Positions 51,493-60,869 are shown, counted from the first letter of the stretch. The stretch: 64,000 bases of DNA from Virgibacillus sp. NKC19-3 (GCF_019837165.1 NZ_JAGYHC010000001.1:3844001-3908000), one strand, 5' to 3'. Program-made: numbers and translations. Notes: generated by a model not told the origin, from the sequence alone.

Positions 51493-51594
51493 TTACTGAA
51501 TTATTTGAAATTACTGTAGCAATCATAGCATTTCTACAGATAAAAAGCAAGGAAGCACGGATAACCCTCACCATATGAATAGCAAAGGGCAGCG

Positions 51595-52116
51595 TCACCC
51601 TAACCACTTCGCAACAGAAATAAGATCCGGAAAAAACATGTCTGCATCTGCTTTCGTCTCTTGCCGATTTCCAATAATCATTGTTTTTAATCCTGCTGCC
51701 TTCCCTGCTTGAATATCCGACGCGCGGTCGCCCACCATATAACTTTTCTCTAAATCAATATCATGTTTTTTCGCCAAATCCAAGATCATTTGCGGATTTG
51801 GTTTACGATATGCACAATTCGCGTGTGGTTTGTGGGGGCAATAAGCGATATCATCCAGTCTTGCACCGAATGTGGCTAGATCAGCTTCCATTTTTTTATG
51901 TATCGCATACAATTCTGATTGTGACATCAAGCCAAGTCCAATTCCTCCTTGATTCGTTACGACGAAAACTTTAAATCCACGCATATTAAAACACCTAATC
52001 GCCTCTCCAACCCCATCCAGCAAATAAAAATCCTCTGGTGTGTTCACATACTTCACCCGATTCGTGAGTACTTCATTGATGACACCATCACGATCTAGAA
52101 ACATACCGATACTCAT
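51595..52116 (-). CDS. HAD-IIIA phosphatase, GmhB-like
   Basis: 173 residues. HAD motif I is FLDRDGVINE, motif II is VVTNQGGIGLG, the structural zinc loop is CPHKPHANCAYRKP and motif III/IV is YMVGDRASDIQAGKAAG. The zinc loop and size define the D-glycero-D-manno-heptose 1,7-bisphosphate phosphatase type. No other heptose genes are nearby, so it may act on histidinol phosphate or another sugar phosphate. ATG 52116 follows AGAAGG. Confidence 0.85.
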   Translation of the reverse strand: MSIGMFLDRDGVINEVLTNRVKYVNTPEDFYLLDGVGEAIRCFNMRGFKVFVVTNQGGIGLGLMSQSELYAIHKKMEADLATFGARLDDIAYCPHKPHANCAYRKPNPQMILDLAKKHDIDLEKSYMVGDRASDIQAGKAAGLKTMIIGNRQETKADADMFFPDLISVAKWLG

Positions 52117-52184
52117 GACTTTACCTTCTTTCCATATAAACATACCCATTTCTTAAAAACCAATGCGTATGTTTATCAACTGAA

Positions 52185-52607
52185 TCATAACTCCAATTCC
52201 TTCGGAGCCTCTCCCTTTTTATTCATGACCCGTATAGCGATTGGATTGATCTCCAACAATACAAGTTCCGGATCTTCCGGGCCTTCAAAATAAAGTTTCA
52301 TCGTATCATTCCAGAGTTCCTTTTTCAGATCATCCGAATTCGTAAAGGAAATCTTTCCTTCATATTCCACATATTCATCCCCAAACCCTTCACCCTCATA
52401 TCCAAGCAGAATATGGGTGTGAGGATTCGCTTTGATTTCCTCTGCCTTATCCGTTTCCTTACTTGTTAATGTGTAAAGTGTGAAACCTTCATTGAAAAAC
52501 GTCATATACCTTGAATGGGGCTTATTATTCTTTACGGTTGCCATTGGTCCAACGTAGCTTCCTCTTAAAATTTTATCAATGGTTTCTTTGATCGCCTGTT
52601 GACTCAT
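52185..52607 (-). CDS. Pyridoxamine 5'-phosphate oxidase-like general stress protein
   Basis: 140-residue FMN-binding split-barrel protein. ATVKNNKPHSRYMTFFN at the N-terminus, then LYTLTSKETDKAEEIKANP and ILLGYEGEGFGDEYVEYEG, a pattern found in Bacillus YdaG/YzzA stress proteins. Presumably binds flavin or F420; function unknown. Site AAAGGAGTGG upstream. Confidence 0.83.
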   Translation of the reverse strand: MSQQAIKETIDKILRGSYVGPMATVKNNKPHSRYMTFFNEGFTLYTLTSKETDKAEEIKANPHTHILLGYEGEGFGDEYVEYEGKISFTNSDDLKKELWNDTMKLYFEGPEDPELVLLEINPIAIRVMNKKGEAPKELEL

Positions 52608-52710
52608 TTATATCCACTCCTTTCAATTGCAGATAAACATAGTATTTCATTCATCATCGAAAAATAAACATCTATCCGCCAGAAGCACATATCATTACGT
52701 AATGATGTGA

Positions 52711-52751
52711 GAAAAAAAGAAGTAACCACTCTCCTTAAGGTTAGCGATTAC
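52711..52751 (-). terminator. Terminator of the small Cys-rich protein gene
   Basis: On the minus strand GTAATCGCT (52751-52743) pairs with AGTGGTTAC (52730-52722), using G-U pairs, followed by TTCTTTTTTTC. Confidence 0.65.
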
Positions 52752-52772
52752 CTCTAAATAAATTATCCCTTC

Positions 52773-52982
52773 TTATTCATCCTCAACAAGTCTTGCTACA
52801 TCTTCCCCGCACTTTTTGCATTTTCCCTTAAGCAATATTCCGTGTTCGTCATCATGCATGTCATAATCAATAATCGTGGTTTCTGTGCAATTGACACAAA
52901 ACACATTGCTAAGTAGTCGCATTTGGATATCCTTCGGGATTTTAGACCATTTTTGCGCGGCTTTAAAATCAGTTACTGACAT
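52773..52982 (-). CDS. Small zinc-ribbon-like protein
   Basis: 69 residues. Two CxxC knuckles, FCVNCTE (about residue 30) and GKCKKCGED (about 55), predict one structural zinc. A short N-terminal helix (SVTDFKAAQKWSKIPKD) precedes them. Not assigned to a pathway; such proteins often touch nucleic acids or partner proteins. TGGAGGCTTC precedes ATG. Confidence 0.7.
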   Translation of the reverse strand: MSVTDFKAAQKWSKIPKDIQMRLLSNVFCVNCTETTIIDYDMHDDEHGILLKGKCKKCGEDVARLVEDE

Positions 52983-53063
52983 TTTAGTTGAAGCCTCCAG
53001 AAATTAAGCAGTTTAGTATTAGCAAGTTATAGACAATTCCGCAAAAAAAATGCCCATACCCGT

Positions 53064-53405
53064 TCATCGATTTGATACCTTAATCTTTGCCTCAAATCTA
53101 GCAATCAACGCAAAAATATATGCTGTATTTTTCGATACGTAGGATGCTTCTTTTCTTACACCCGGTTCTCCGACACTCCACCGATCATAAAAAACGTGGA
53201 CGCGTTCAAATTCTTTGAAACTAATTTTTCTTTCTTTGGATATCTTGACACTAGGCTTTTGAAATGTGGCAGGTTTAATAATTAACGTGTCGCCTGCAGG
53301 AATCACAGCAAACCATAGCGGTTGTTGGTTATTTTTAGGTACGGTGTGTATCTCAAACTCATAATTCCGCTTTTGTATTGTATTCCATACCTCGAATGCG
53401 TTCAT
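53064..53405 (-). CDS. Conserved-looking protein of unknown function
   Basis: 113 residues, no membrane helix. Segments: FEIHTVPKNNQQPLWFAVI, FKEFERVHVFYDRWSVGEPG and a C-terminal YIFALIARFEAKIKV. It looks like a small globular domain rich in aromatics. Not recognised. GGGAGGG precedes ATG 53405. Stands alone. Confidence 0.6.
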   Translation of the reverse strand: MNAFEVWNTIQKRNYEFEIHTVPKNNQQPLWFAVIPAGDTLIIKPATFQKPSVKISKERKISFKEFERVHVFYDRWSVGEPGVRKEASYVSKNTAYIFALIARFEAKIKVSNR

Positions 53406-53508
53406 TGGCAGCCCTCCCGTAAACTGTTGTATCTATCATAATACATAAACCTGATCGTTTTCAATCATGAACGGGAGGAAGGGGATAAAGTATCCTTTCT
53501 CCTTCCCC

Positions 53509-53859
53509 TTATATAGCCATATTACCTTTCATCAGCCTTCTTGCCTTGATATAGGCTATCGCCTCATCTATCTCCTCGTCACTCAATTTAATATCATCCA
53601 CGTATAAGTCATAATCCTTCAGGTCATTTGCATGCTGTAGGCTTATCCCTGATGATTTTGTCTCCTCACCTAACAAATAGTTTACGTCTACACCAAAATA
53701 ATCGGCAATTTTATTAACATGACTTTGAATTGGTTCTTTTTTACCAAGTTCATAACTCCAAATAATGGTTTTTGCAAAATGTAATTCATTAGCCAGTTCT
53801 TCTGAAGACAATCCTTTTTCTTCCCTTAATTGTATTAATCTTGCTGCAATATTGCTCAT
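53509..53859 (-). CDS. XRE-family helix-turn-helix regulator
   Basis: 116 residues. The Cro/C1-type helix-turn-helix occupies residues 5-60 (AARLIQLREEKGLSSEELAN, then KTIIWSYELGKKEPIQSHV), followed by an acidic tail (YDLYVDDIKLSDEEIDEAI) that may bind a partner or dimerise. No phage genes are adjacent. ATG 53859 follows GGAG by 8 nt; the GTG at 53868 overlaps that site. Confidence 0.83.
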   Translation of the reverse strand: MSNIAARLIQLREEKGLSSEELANELHFAKTIIWSYELGKKEPIQSHVNKIADYFGVDVNYLLGEETKSSGISLQHANDLKDYDLYVDDIKLSDEEIDEAIAYIKARRLMKGNMAI

Positions 53860-53979
53860 CTGTTTCACTCCATTTATTTTTTCTAAATATTATATTTATT
53901 CCTAGTGTATCATAAATTGGCAGAAAGGTGTAGAATTACCCACTCGATATTTGAAAAAGTTACATGGATGGGGATATAA

Positions 53980-54012
53980 AAACCCCCCAGTCTCCATCTT
54001 GACTGGGGGTTT
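53980..54012 (-). terminator. Terminator of the macrodomain gene
   Basis: AACCCCCCAGTC (53981-53992) pairs with GACTGGGGGTT (54001-54011); on the minus strand it is followed by TTTTTAT. Confidence 0.85.
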
Positions 54013-54019
54013 CCTTGTA

Positions 54020-54574
54020 CTAATTCCTACGTTGTTTTTCCATCTCCTGTTTGTAAACCTTATAATCCGCTTCCGAAAACAAGGTCATTCTAACTAGGCC
54101 AAAAGAATGGCGGCTTAAAAAATCGATGATGGTACCTGTAGCAACTTTTGCCGCTAACTCCACCGGAAACCGATACACGCCTGTTGAAATCGAAGGGAAA
54201 GAAATGCTTTTCAGCTCCTTTTCCATTGCGAGATCAAGTGCATGGCGATAGCAATCTGCCAGCAGCTCCTCGTTATTTGTGGTATTGTTATTCCAGACAG
54301 GACCAACCGTATGAATGACATGCGCAGCGGGCAGGTTATATCCTTTGGTTAGCACTACGTCGCCCGTGGGCAAATATGCACCATCTAAATCATCGGCACG
54401 AACTTTCCTGCATGCCTCAAGCAATTCCTTTCCTGCTGCTTGATGTATCGCGCCATCTACCCCGCCGCCACCAAGAAGTGTGCCGTTTGCTGCATTGACA
54501 ATAGCATCTGTATGCTGTTTGGTGATATCTCCCACGATTAGTTCAAACTCGTTTTCGTTGATTGTCATTTTCAT
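54020..54574 (-). CDS. Macrodomain protein, O-acetyl-ADP-ribose deacetylase type (YmdB-like)
   Basis: 184-residue macrodomain. IVNAANGTLLGGGGVDGAIH binds the ADP-ribose with the catalytic Asn/Asp pair, and STGVYRFP is the phosphate loop. YmdB-type enzymes remove O-acetyl or ADP-ribosyl groups and modulate RNase III. GAGGTG precedes ATG 54574. No sirtuin is adjacent. Confidence 0.9.
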   Translation of the reverse strand: MKMTINENEFELIVGDITKQHTDAIVNAANGTLLGGGGVDGAIHQAAGKELLEACRKVRADDLDGAYLPTGDVVLTKGYNLPAAHVIHTVGPVWNNNTTNNEELLADCYRHALDLAMEKELKSISFPSISTGVYRFPVELAAKVATGTIIDFLSRHSFGLVRMTLFSEADYKVYKQEMEKQRRN

Positions 54575-54684
54575 ACTGATTTCACCTCACGTGATAGAAT
54601 CATTCGATTAGCTTCACAAAAGTGGAAGGTACTACTTTCGCACCAAGAATAAAGATGCAAGGGAGCATTCACGCTTTCTAACCA

Positions 54685-56937
54685 TCAATGAAATAGCCCT
54701 GTTTCTTTCGATTTTTCCACTAACTTTTTGGTTTGCTTGTTAATGGGTTTCTTTAAGAAGGCACCAATAAGGATAAATCCTATACCAAACATCGATAATA
54801 CTGCTAGGTCATATGCCACTTTGGTCCATATAATTCCACCCAAAGCTTCCCGCATCAAGTCAACAGCATACGTGAATGGAAGGAATGGGCTGATCATTTG
54901 GAAGAACTCAGGTAACAAGATAACCGGATACGTACCACCTGAACCGGCAATTTGTAAGACAAGTAACACAATAGCCATTGCTTTTCCTACATCACCAAAC
55001 ACAGATACTACCGTATAGATAATGGACATAAAGACAAGACTGATAAACAGTCCAAACACAATGAACCATCCAGGATGGGCAAACTCCACACCCAACAGGA
55101 AAATGTCCCCTGAAGTTACAACCAATGTCTGCAATAAACCAATACCGGCAAAGGTCATCAATCGACCAAAATAGTTTTCCCTCATGGTGAACGTTTCCGC
55201 ATCATGCGGCTCTGTAGCCAATAGAGAAATAAGTAATAATCCACCAACCCATATCGCTAATATCGTATAGAAAGGTGTCATCCCTGTACCATAATTCGTA
55301 ACGGGGAAAACCTTATTCTCACTCAGTTCAACTGGTTCCTCAAAAAATCCGCTTTCCGCTTCCGGATCATTTTGCAATAATTGAATGATCTCATTAATGT
55401 CTGTTTCATCCTGAAGGTTGCGTATTCTATCCGCTAGCTCTGTCACCTTACTATACACATATGGGTACTCTCCAAGCACGGACTCTAACGTCCCCTTACC
55501 TTCTGCCAGATTATCATCTGTACTGTCCAGAATCCCTTCCACTTCCGGAATGGTGTCCTGAATTTCCACCAAAATTCCTCTCGCATCAGCTAAGGTTGTT
55601 TTAGCCTGAGCCACTTCCTCCATGACCGTTGGTTCAATGGTTTCCTTGTACTCTTTTACAAAGGCATCAATATTCTCCGACGTTTCCTCTGCTCGCTCTT
55701 GAAGATCCCCAACTACTGTTTCAACTTCATCCCTTTTTTCATCAATAAACGCATCAACCGATTCGCTCTGGGCTTGCACATTTTCCAACTGTGTCTTTAA
55801 ATCCGCTAATTGCTCAAGCGCCTGATCAATACGCTCTTCATTTAATTCGTTATCTTCATTCGAATCGTCTTTTCCATTTGATTCATTATCCTCGTTCGAT
55901 TCATCTTCATCATTTGATTCGTTATCTTCATTTAATGGTTCTTGATTATTTTGTTCCTGAAGCTGCTGCAGGCCATCTTCCACTGTTTCAATCGTTTGAA
56001 TAGCCTCATTTACATCTGTATTAATTTGGTCGGTAAGCTGCTCCCCGTTACTAAAATCAAACTCCGTTAATTGAATATCCTGAATAAAATTATTCGTATT
56101 CGTTGCAATACCTTGTACCCGTTCAAGGTCCTCTTCGATTTGAGGCGCCATTTCGTTCAAACGATCTTCCGCATCTGTCAAAAACGACGTCGTCTCATCA
56201 ATGGTTCCCAGGCCCTCATCTGTAACGCGTTCGACTTCGGGAATTAAACCTTGGGCCCTATCAATGACATCCTCCGCATTCGTTGCATCTGTTAATGTGT
56301 CATTTAATAATTCATGGACCTGCGGCAATTGCTCTTCAGTTTCAAAAATATAATTCTCAAAGTTTTCGATATCCGGTAAATCATTTTCCAACTCTATTCC
56401 TATATTATTGAACAAATCAAAAATGACACCATTGACAGTGGCTATGAAATTACTGCTTACCTGGTCGACAATCACACTTGCCCCTTGATCCGTCATCTTT
56501 GGTGCGATGGCGTTTAATTTCTCATTTACATAATATTCTACGTTTGCCTTCTCCGGTTGACCACTGGCTACTGTAGAAAGATTTTCGGAAAAATTTTCAG
56601 GGATAATAATAACCGCAAAATAATCACCATACTCCAAATTTTCCATTGCCGTATCCCGATCAGTGAACTGCCAATCCATTGAATCGTTATCTTTTAATGT
56701 ATCTACTAACTCATCACCGACATTTATATCTTCATCCCGAACGTTAGATCCCACATCTTCATCTACCACACCGATGGGTATTTGATCCGTTTGTCCGTAG
56801 GGATCCCACGCCGCCTTGATATTAAGCCATGCGTATAATGATGGTAATAAAATCAATCCGCCAATTAAAATAGCTGCCACCCAGTTGGTTCCTACGTTTT
56901 TTCCATCATTCTTAAATATATTCCAGCTATTTTTCAT
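54685..56937 (-). CDS. YhgE/Pip family ABC-2 type membrane protein
   Basis: 750 residues. N-terminal helix (about 19-40, AAILIGGLILLPSLYAWLNI) with the YhgE/Pip-specific IKAAWDPYGQTDQIPIGVVD motif, then a large extracellular region (about 45-560) of coiled coil with EVERVTDEGL-type heptads, and a C-terminal ABC-2 membrane domain of five to six helices (about 565-740). Linked to phage infection protein (Pip), type VII-like secretion and membrane surfaces; no ATPase is adjacent. A low-complexity NED/NES tract (about 335-370, several ESNEDN-like units) is embedded in the extracellular part. Confidence 0.87.
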   Translation of the reverse strand: MKNSWNIFKNDGKNVGTNWVAAILIGGLILLPSLYAWLNIKAAWDPYGQTDQIPIGVVDEDVGSNVRDEDINVGDELVDTLKDNDSMDWQFTDRDTAMENLEYGDYFAVIIIPENFSENLSTVASGQPEKANVEYYVNEKLNAIAPKMTDQGASVIVDQVSSNFIATVNGVIFDLFNNIGIELENDLPDIENFENYIFETEEQLPQVHELLNDTLTDATNAEDVIDRAQGLIPEVERVTDEGLGTIDETTSFLTDAEDRLNEMAPQIEEDLERVQGIATNTNNFIQDIQLTEFDFSNGEQLTDQINTDVNEAIQTIETVEDGLQQLQEQNNQEPLNEDNESNDEDESNEDNESNGKDDSNEDNELNEERIDQALEQLADLKTQLENVQAQSESVDAFIDEKRDEVETVVGDLQERAEETSENIDAFVKEYKETIEPTVMEEVAQAKTTLADARGILVEIQDTIPEVEGILDSTDDNLAEGKGTLESVLGEYPYVYSKVTELADRIRNLQDETDINEIIQLLQNDPEAESGFFEEPVELSENKVFPVTNYGTGMTPFYTILAIWVGGLLLISLLATEPHDAETFTMRENYFGRLMTFAGIGLLQTLVVTSGDIFLLGVEFAHPGWFIVFGLFISLVFMSIIYTVVSVFGDVGKAMAIVLLVLQIAGSGGTYPVILLPEFFQMISPFLPFTYAVDLMREALGGIIWTKVAYDLAVLSMFGIGFILIGAFLKKPINKQTKKLVEKSKETGLFH

Positions 56938-57084
56938 GTTGTACCTTCCTTACTTATGGTGATAGCTTGCTTACGTTAGTTAACCGACAAAAGGATTAGT
57001 TGCTTAGCACCGGTGACTTTTGAACAACCACAATATAGCATGATTATAGCAAATCGTTTTCCATCATTCCAAGATTTAATCAGA

Positions 57085-57999
57085 TTATGCATTTTCAAAG
57101 GGCTTTATCACTCCTAATATAGCCCTTATGTAAGGAACGTCCAAATCAACGGCCTCCGCCAGCCGCACTGCTCCTGCGTGCAAATGATCTACTTCAAGTG
57201 TCAAGCCTTTTCGCCGATCTTTATGCATGGAAGATGTAGCGTCCGGGTCCAATTTGCTTATATTCTGTTTGGCTGCTTCCACTTCTGCATCCGTTAACCT
57301 CGCGTCATACCTATTGGCCAACAGCTTCATTTCATGTAAAAGCATCTCCACGATATGAAACGTTTCTTCGTTTTCACGAATCGGCCCGATGGTTAAGTTA
57401 GTCGCCGTTGTCACCCCTGATAATGCGTTGATAAACATATATTTTCTCCAAAGTTCCCATGAAATATCCATACTATTTCGGCTGTCCATCACAGCAGGTT
57501 CGGCGATTTCCTCGATTTGCCTACATAGATCCTTTTGAGAATCCTCCAGTGGACCAAAGATCAGTTGATGTGCATCACCGGAATGCACCACATGGCCCTG
57601 TTCATTTAAGGTTGCAAAAATGAACGACAAGCCGCCGATAACAGATGCCTTGCCTAGCGTATCCTGTAAAATTCGAATATGTTCCATACCATTTAATACC
57701 GGCAACACATAGGCCCCTTTAGCCGTTAATGCTTCTAAATGTTCAAGCGTGCCTTGCAGATGATAGCCTTTGACACTTACGAATACAAGATCGACAGCCT
57801 CAATCTCCCCAGGATCTGTTACGATCTTCGGGTTTTCCACGATATAATCGCCGTATGGACTATTGATCTTGATCCCATGTTCCCTAATTTGCGCTGCTCT
57901 TTTTTCCCTGACTAAAAATGTTACATCTTCCCCTGCTTCTATCCAGCGTGCCCCAAAATAAACCCCTAATGCACCTGCACCTATGACAACGATTCGCAT
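57085..57999 (-). CDS. 2-dehydropantoate 2-reductase family protein (PanE/ApbA)
   Basis: 304 residues. NADPH motif VVIGAGALGVYFGARWIEAG at the start, the substrate domain KYMFINALSGVTTATNLTIG with the catalytic lysine, and a conserved glutamate-containing EVDHLHAGAVRLAEA. Reduces ketopantoate on the pantothenate/CoA route, though many Bacilli have several paralogues. GGAGGAG precedes ATG. Confidence 0.85.
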   Translation of the reverse strand: MRIVVIGAGALGVYFGARWIEAGEDVTFLVREKRAAQIREHGIKINSPYGDYIVENPKIVTDPGEIEAVDLVFVSVKGYHLQGTLEHLEALTAKGAYVLPVLNGMEHIRILQDTLGKASVIGGLSFIFATLNEQGHVVHSGDAHQLIFGPLEDSQKDLCRQIEEIAEPAVMDSRNSMDISWELWRKYMFINALSGVTTATNLTIGPIRENEETFHIVEMLLHEMKLLANRYDARLTDAEVEAAKQNISKLDPDATSSMHKDRRKGLTLEVDHLHAGAVRLAEAVDLDVPYIRAILGVIKPFENA

Positions 58000-58351
58000 A
58001 ATACTCCTCCTCCGTCGTTATAGCAGTTATTATAACCATTACTTAAATCTGCCATTTCCATTTTTTTATATGTTACTATTATTGTATGCAAATTCACGGA
58101 AAAAGAAAAATAATTCCTGATAGAAGTTGCTAAAACCCATCTCATAAGCCAAAATGCAGCCTACAAACCGGCGAATGCAATTGGTTTATTTTTGTTTTAC
58201 TCTTGCAGTTAATGGGTATATATAAATAATTTAATCTTTATTTCTATTTGCAATATCTTTTCGTTATACATACACTATTGATAAAGTGAAGAGGTTGCTT
58301 TACGTCTTCATCAATAAGACATTGGAATTGAGAAAGGGGGTATTTTCGGTA
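58000..58351. other. Intergenic region before the TM2 gene
   Basis: No open frame with a ribosome site. TTGCAA near 58249 and TACACT about 17 bp further could be the promoter of the TM2 gene. Otherwise nothing seen. Confidence 0.35.
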
Positions 58352-58597
58352 ATGGCATCTGTAGATACAAACAGAAACCTTGCATTGGCATATATACTTT
58401 GGTTCTTCCTGGGTCAATTAGGCATTCACCGTTTTTATACCGGTCGTGTCGGATCGGGAATTGCTCAATTACTGCTCGGCCTAGTTGGATGGGGCACTAC
58501 CTGGTTATTCATTGGTTGGATACCTCTTGTTATTCTTTGGATATGGCTATTCATAGATATTTTCCTCATACCAGGCATGTGTCGCAATCCACGTTAA
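58352..58597 (+). CDS. TM2 domain protein
   Basis: 81 residues. The TM2 signature is NLALAYILWFFLGQLGIHRF followed by YTGRVGSGIAQLLLG and two more hydrophobic helices. TM2 proteins are small membrane proteins of unknown role. AAAGGGGG lies 10 nt before ATG 58352; the longer frame from 58286 has no site. Confidence 0.85.
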   Translation: MASVDTNRNLALAYILWFFLGQLGIHRFYTGRVGSGIAQLLLGLVGWGTTWLFIGWIPLVILWIWLFIDIFLIPGMCRNPR

Positions 58598-58616
58598 GCC
58601 GTTTATTTAAAAATTT

Positions 58617-58652
58617 GGAGACTGTACAAGCGGTTAGCCTTGCCACAGTCTC
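58617..58652. terminator. Bidirectional hairpin between convergent genes
   Basis: GAGACTGT (58618-58625) pairs with ACAGTCTC (58645-58652) over a 19-nt loop that itself is partly self-complementary. Between the TM2 gene and the glycosylase gene. Confidence 0.65.
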
Positions 58653-58655
58653 TCC

Positions 58656-59297
58656 TCATTCCAGCCTCCGGTCACAAATAGCAACCAATGGGCAGCCTTC
58701 ACATATCGGTGTATGCTTACAATGGGTTTTCGCATGTTCTACTATAAGTGCATGAAATTCATTATACAGCCTGAGGTCACCGGATACGTTTTCCTCTACC
58801 TTTTTCCGAAATGCATCATACGTTTTCGGCATATTAAACCCAATCCGGTAGAAAATCCGCCGTGCATAAGCATCCACAACGAAAATCGGCTTATCACATG
58901 CATATAAAAGCATCACATCTGCGGTCTCTCTACCAATGCCATTGATCGTTAATAATTCCCGGCGCAGTTTTGACTTGTCCACGCGTTTCATGCGATCCAT
59001 CTCAAAATGATAGTCTTTGAACCATCCCAAAAATGCCTTGATTCGCTTTGCCTTTATATTAAAGAAACCGCTGGAGCGAATCAGCTCGGCAAGTTCCTCC
59101 ACAGGCATGCGATACATTGTCTCAGGTTCCAGATAAGGCCGCAAATGATGAAGTGCTTTGTCCACATTTCGCCAATTTGTATTTTGCACAAGGATAGCGC
59201 CAATCATCATCTCAAACGTTGTCTCCGCAGGCCACCAGTTTTGCGGACCATAATAGTCGTACAGTTTTTCATACATCCGTTGATATGCATGTTCCAT
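58656..59297 (-). CDS. HhH-GPD DNA glycosylase, MagIII/endonuclease III-like, with [4Fe-4S] cluster
   Basis: 213 residues. EMMIGAILVQNTNWRNV, the helix-hairpin-helix LTINGIGRETADVMLLYACD, catalytic Asp in PIFVVDAYARR, and cluster cysteines CKHTPICEGCPLVAIC. Where Nth has a lysine (GRKTA), this protein has Glu (GRETA), so it should be a monofunctional glycosylase without beta-lyase activity, as in Helicobacter MagIII (3-methyladenine glycosylase). It overlaps the ogt stop by one base, which supports alkylation repair. Confidence 0.85.
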   Translation of the reverse strand: MEHAYQRMYEKLYDYYGPQNWWPAETTFEMMIGAILVQNTNWRNVDKALHHLRPYLEPETMYRMPVEELAELIRSSGFFNIKAKRIKAFLGWFKDYHFEMDRMKRVDKSKLRRELLTINGIGRETADVMLLYACDKPIFVVDAYARRIFYRIGFNMPKTYDAFRKKVEENVSGDLRLYNEFHALIVEHAKTHCKHTPICEGCPLVAICDRRLE

Positions 59298-59806
59298 CAG
59301 CTATTTTCCAGCTCCAGCAAGCGCTCCTTCGTTGGAATACCCCCGCGAAACCCTGTCATTTCCCCGTTTTTTCCAACAACTCGGTGACATGGTACAACAA
59401 TCATCACAGGATTGGCACCGATGGCCGCGCCAACAGCACGCACGGCATTTGGTTTGCCAATGTTTTCAGCTATATCGGTATATGTCCACTTTTCACCGTA
59501 TGGAATATGTTGTAGCTCTGTCCATACGCTTTCCTGAAAAGTTGTGCCCATAAAATCTACCGAGACGTCAAAGGCTTGCCGTTCCCCATTAAAATATTCC
59601 ACCAATTCTTCCGCATACGTTGCTACTTTATCCCAATCTTCAATTAGTGTTGCTTCTGGCCTTTTTTTCGTAAACCAGTTTTTCACTTCATCAAACGCTT
59701 CATTTGGCGAGCCGACAAAGCAAAGCCCATTTTCCGTTGCTACTAGATAAAGCGACCAGTCACGGGAATTGATCTTCCCATAATATGCTTCCCTTTTATA
59801 TGACAT
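59297..59806 (-). CDS. ogt: Methylated-DNA-protein cysteine methyltransferase
   Basis: 169 residues. N-terminal ribonuclease-like domain, C-terminal transferase domain with IPYGEKWTYTDIAENIGKPN, recognition-helix arginine in NAVRAVGAAIGANP and active-site VVPCHRVVG. The cysteine takes the alkyl group from O6-alkylguanine. AGAGGTG precedes ATG 59806 by 6 nt. Its TGA stop shares one base with the start of the glycosylase. Confidence 0.93.
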   Translation of the reverse strand: MSYKREAYYGKINSRDWSLYLVATENGLCFVGSPNEAFDEVKNWFTKKRPEATLIEDWDKVATYAEELVEYFNGERQAFDVSVDFMGTTFQESVWTELQHIPYGEKWTYTDIAENIGKPNAVRAVGAAIGANPVMIVVPCHRVVGKNGEMTGFRGGIPTKERLLELENS

Positions 59807-60002
59807 GTTTGGCACCTCTTTTTGACGGTTTTTTTCGAATATCTGTCCAGTAAGAGCTTAGCTTAGTTAGAATTTTAAGTTGAGACCACTTACGGATCTC
59901 TACGTTTATTGTAACATGTGGGGGAAGATTCAGGCTTGATGAGCTCGAGTTCGGTTCTTTCGAGTTTTCGATCGCCTAAACAAGAGCTCAGGAGGATAGG
60001 AG

Positions 60003-60869
60003 TCAGCCATTAGCTTCTCCAAGCATCTTCTTGATAGCAACAGCCACACCGTGCTCCTTATTTGTTTTCGTCCGGTGCGTACATATTTCCTTGATTTCCT
60101 CTTCGGCGTTTTCCATCGCAACAGCACGTCCGGCGATATGCAACATGCTCGCGTCATTCAAATTATCACCTAGTGCCATGACATCTTTCATGTCGATTCC
60201 CATGCTACGCGCTAAGTTCTCAAGGGCGATACCTTTTTGCGCTTTTGGATGATTAAATTCAAGATTAATAGCACCTGAGGATGTAACCGTAACCGCGTCT
60301 TCCCTTAAAAATTGCCCCCGGACTATATCCAATCGTTCCTTTTCCAACGAAAAGCCCAGGATTTTAAAAATTTCAAGGTTTTCCATCGTATACAGATCAT
60401 CATAATTATCAATGAAAGCGACACGTTCCTCTTGCATACGATTCTCTGCCCGCTTTCGTATTTCCGCTTCAGACATTTCCGGGTTGGCTGATTTCATGAC
60501 ATCCATCATAACTTCCACAAAATACTCCCTGCTGGTGGAATAGATACCATGATTGGTGAAAAATTCAAGGTACATATCCGCCTTCAGGCAAACGTCTTGA
60601 ATGCTGCGTACCATTTCTATATCCAGCGGCACACTTCTTACCACTTGTTTATCAGAAGTATATGTTCTTGCTCCATTCATGGAAATAATTGGGCAGGTTA
60701 TACCTACTTCCTGAAGCGGTTTGCTTGCAGCACCATGAGACCGGCCGGTGGCAACAACAAACGCCAAGCCTCCAGCTATGGCTTTTTTAATTGCTTGTGC
60801 ATTCTCTTTACTAACCTCACCTTGTTCGTTTAATAGAGTACCATCTAAGTCTGTTGCAATCAGTTTCAT
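60003..60869 (-). CDS. Cof-type HAD-IIB sugar-phosphate phosphatase
   Basis: 288 residues. Motif I IATDLDGTLL, motif II VVATGRSHGA, Lys in KGIALENLA and motif IV ALGDNLNDASML, with the large cap domain between about 85 and 190. Cof-type enzymes dephosphorylate sugar phosphates or pyridoxal phosphate (YwpJ, YidA). GATAGGAG precedes ATG. Stands alone. Confidence 0.9.
   Translation of the reverse strand: MKLIATDLDGTLLNEQGEVSKENAQAIKKAIAGGLAFVVATGRSHGAASKPLQEVGITCPIISMNGARTYTSDKQVVRSVPLDIEMVRSIQDVCLKADMYLEFFTNHGIYSTSREYFVEVMMDVMKSANPEMSEAEIRKRAENRMQEERVAFIDNYDDLYTMENLEIFKILGFSLEKERLDIVRGQFLREDAVTVTSSGAINLEFNHPKAQKGIALENLARSMGIDMKDVMALGDNLNDASMLHIAGRAVAMENAEEEIKEICTHRTKTNKEHGVAVAIKKMLGEANG

Noticed and set aside
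54728-55018. Plus-strand frames opposite the YhgE/Pip gene
   Set aside because: Shadow of the membrane-domain codons; no supporting signals.
59930-60157. Minus-strand frame overlapping the Cof-type HAD gene
   Set aside because: Out-of-frame shadow; the HAD frame has all four motifs and a ribosome site.
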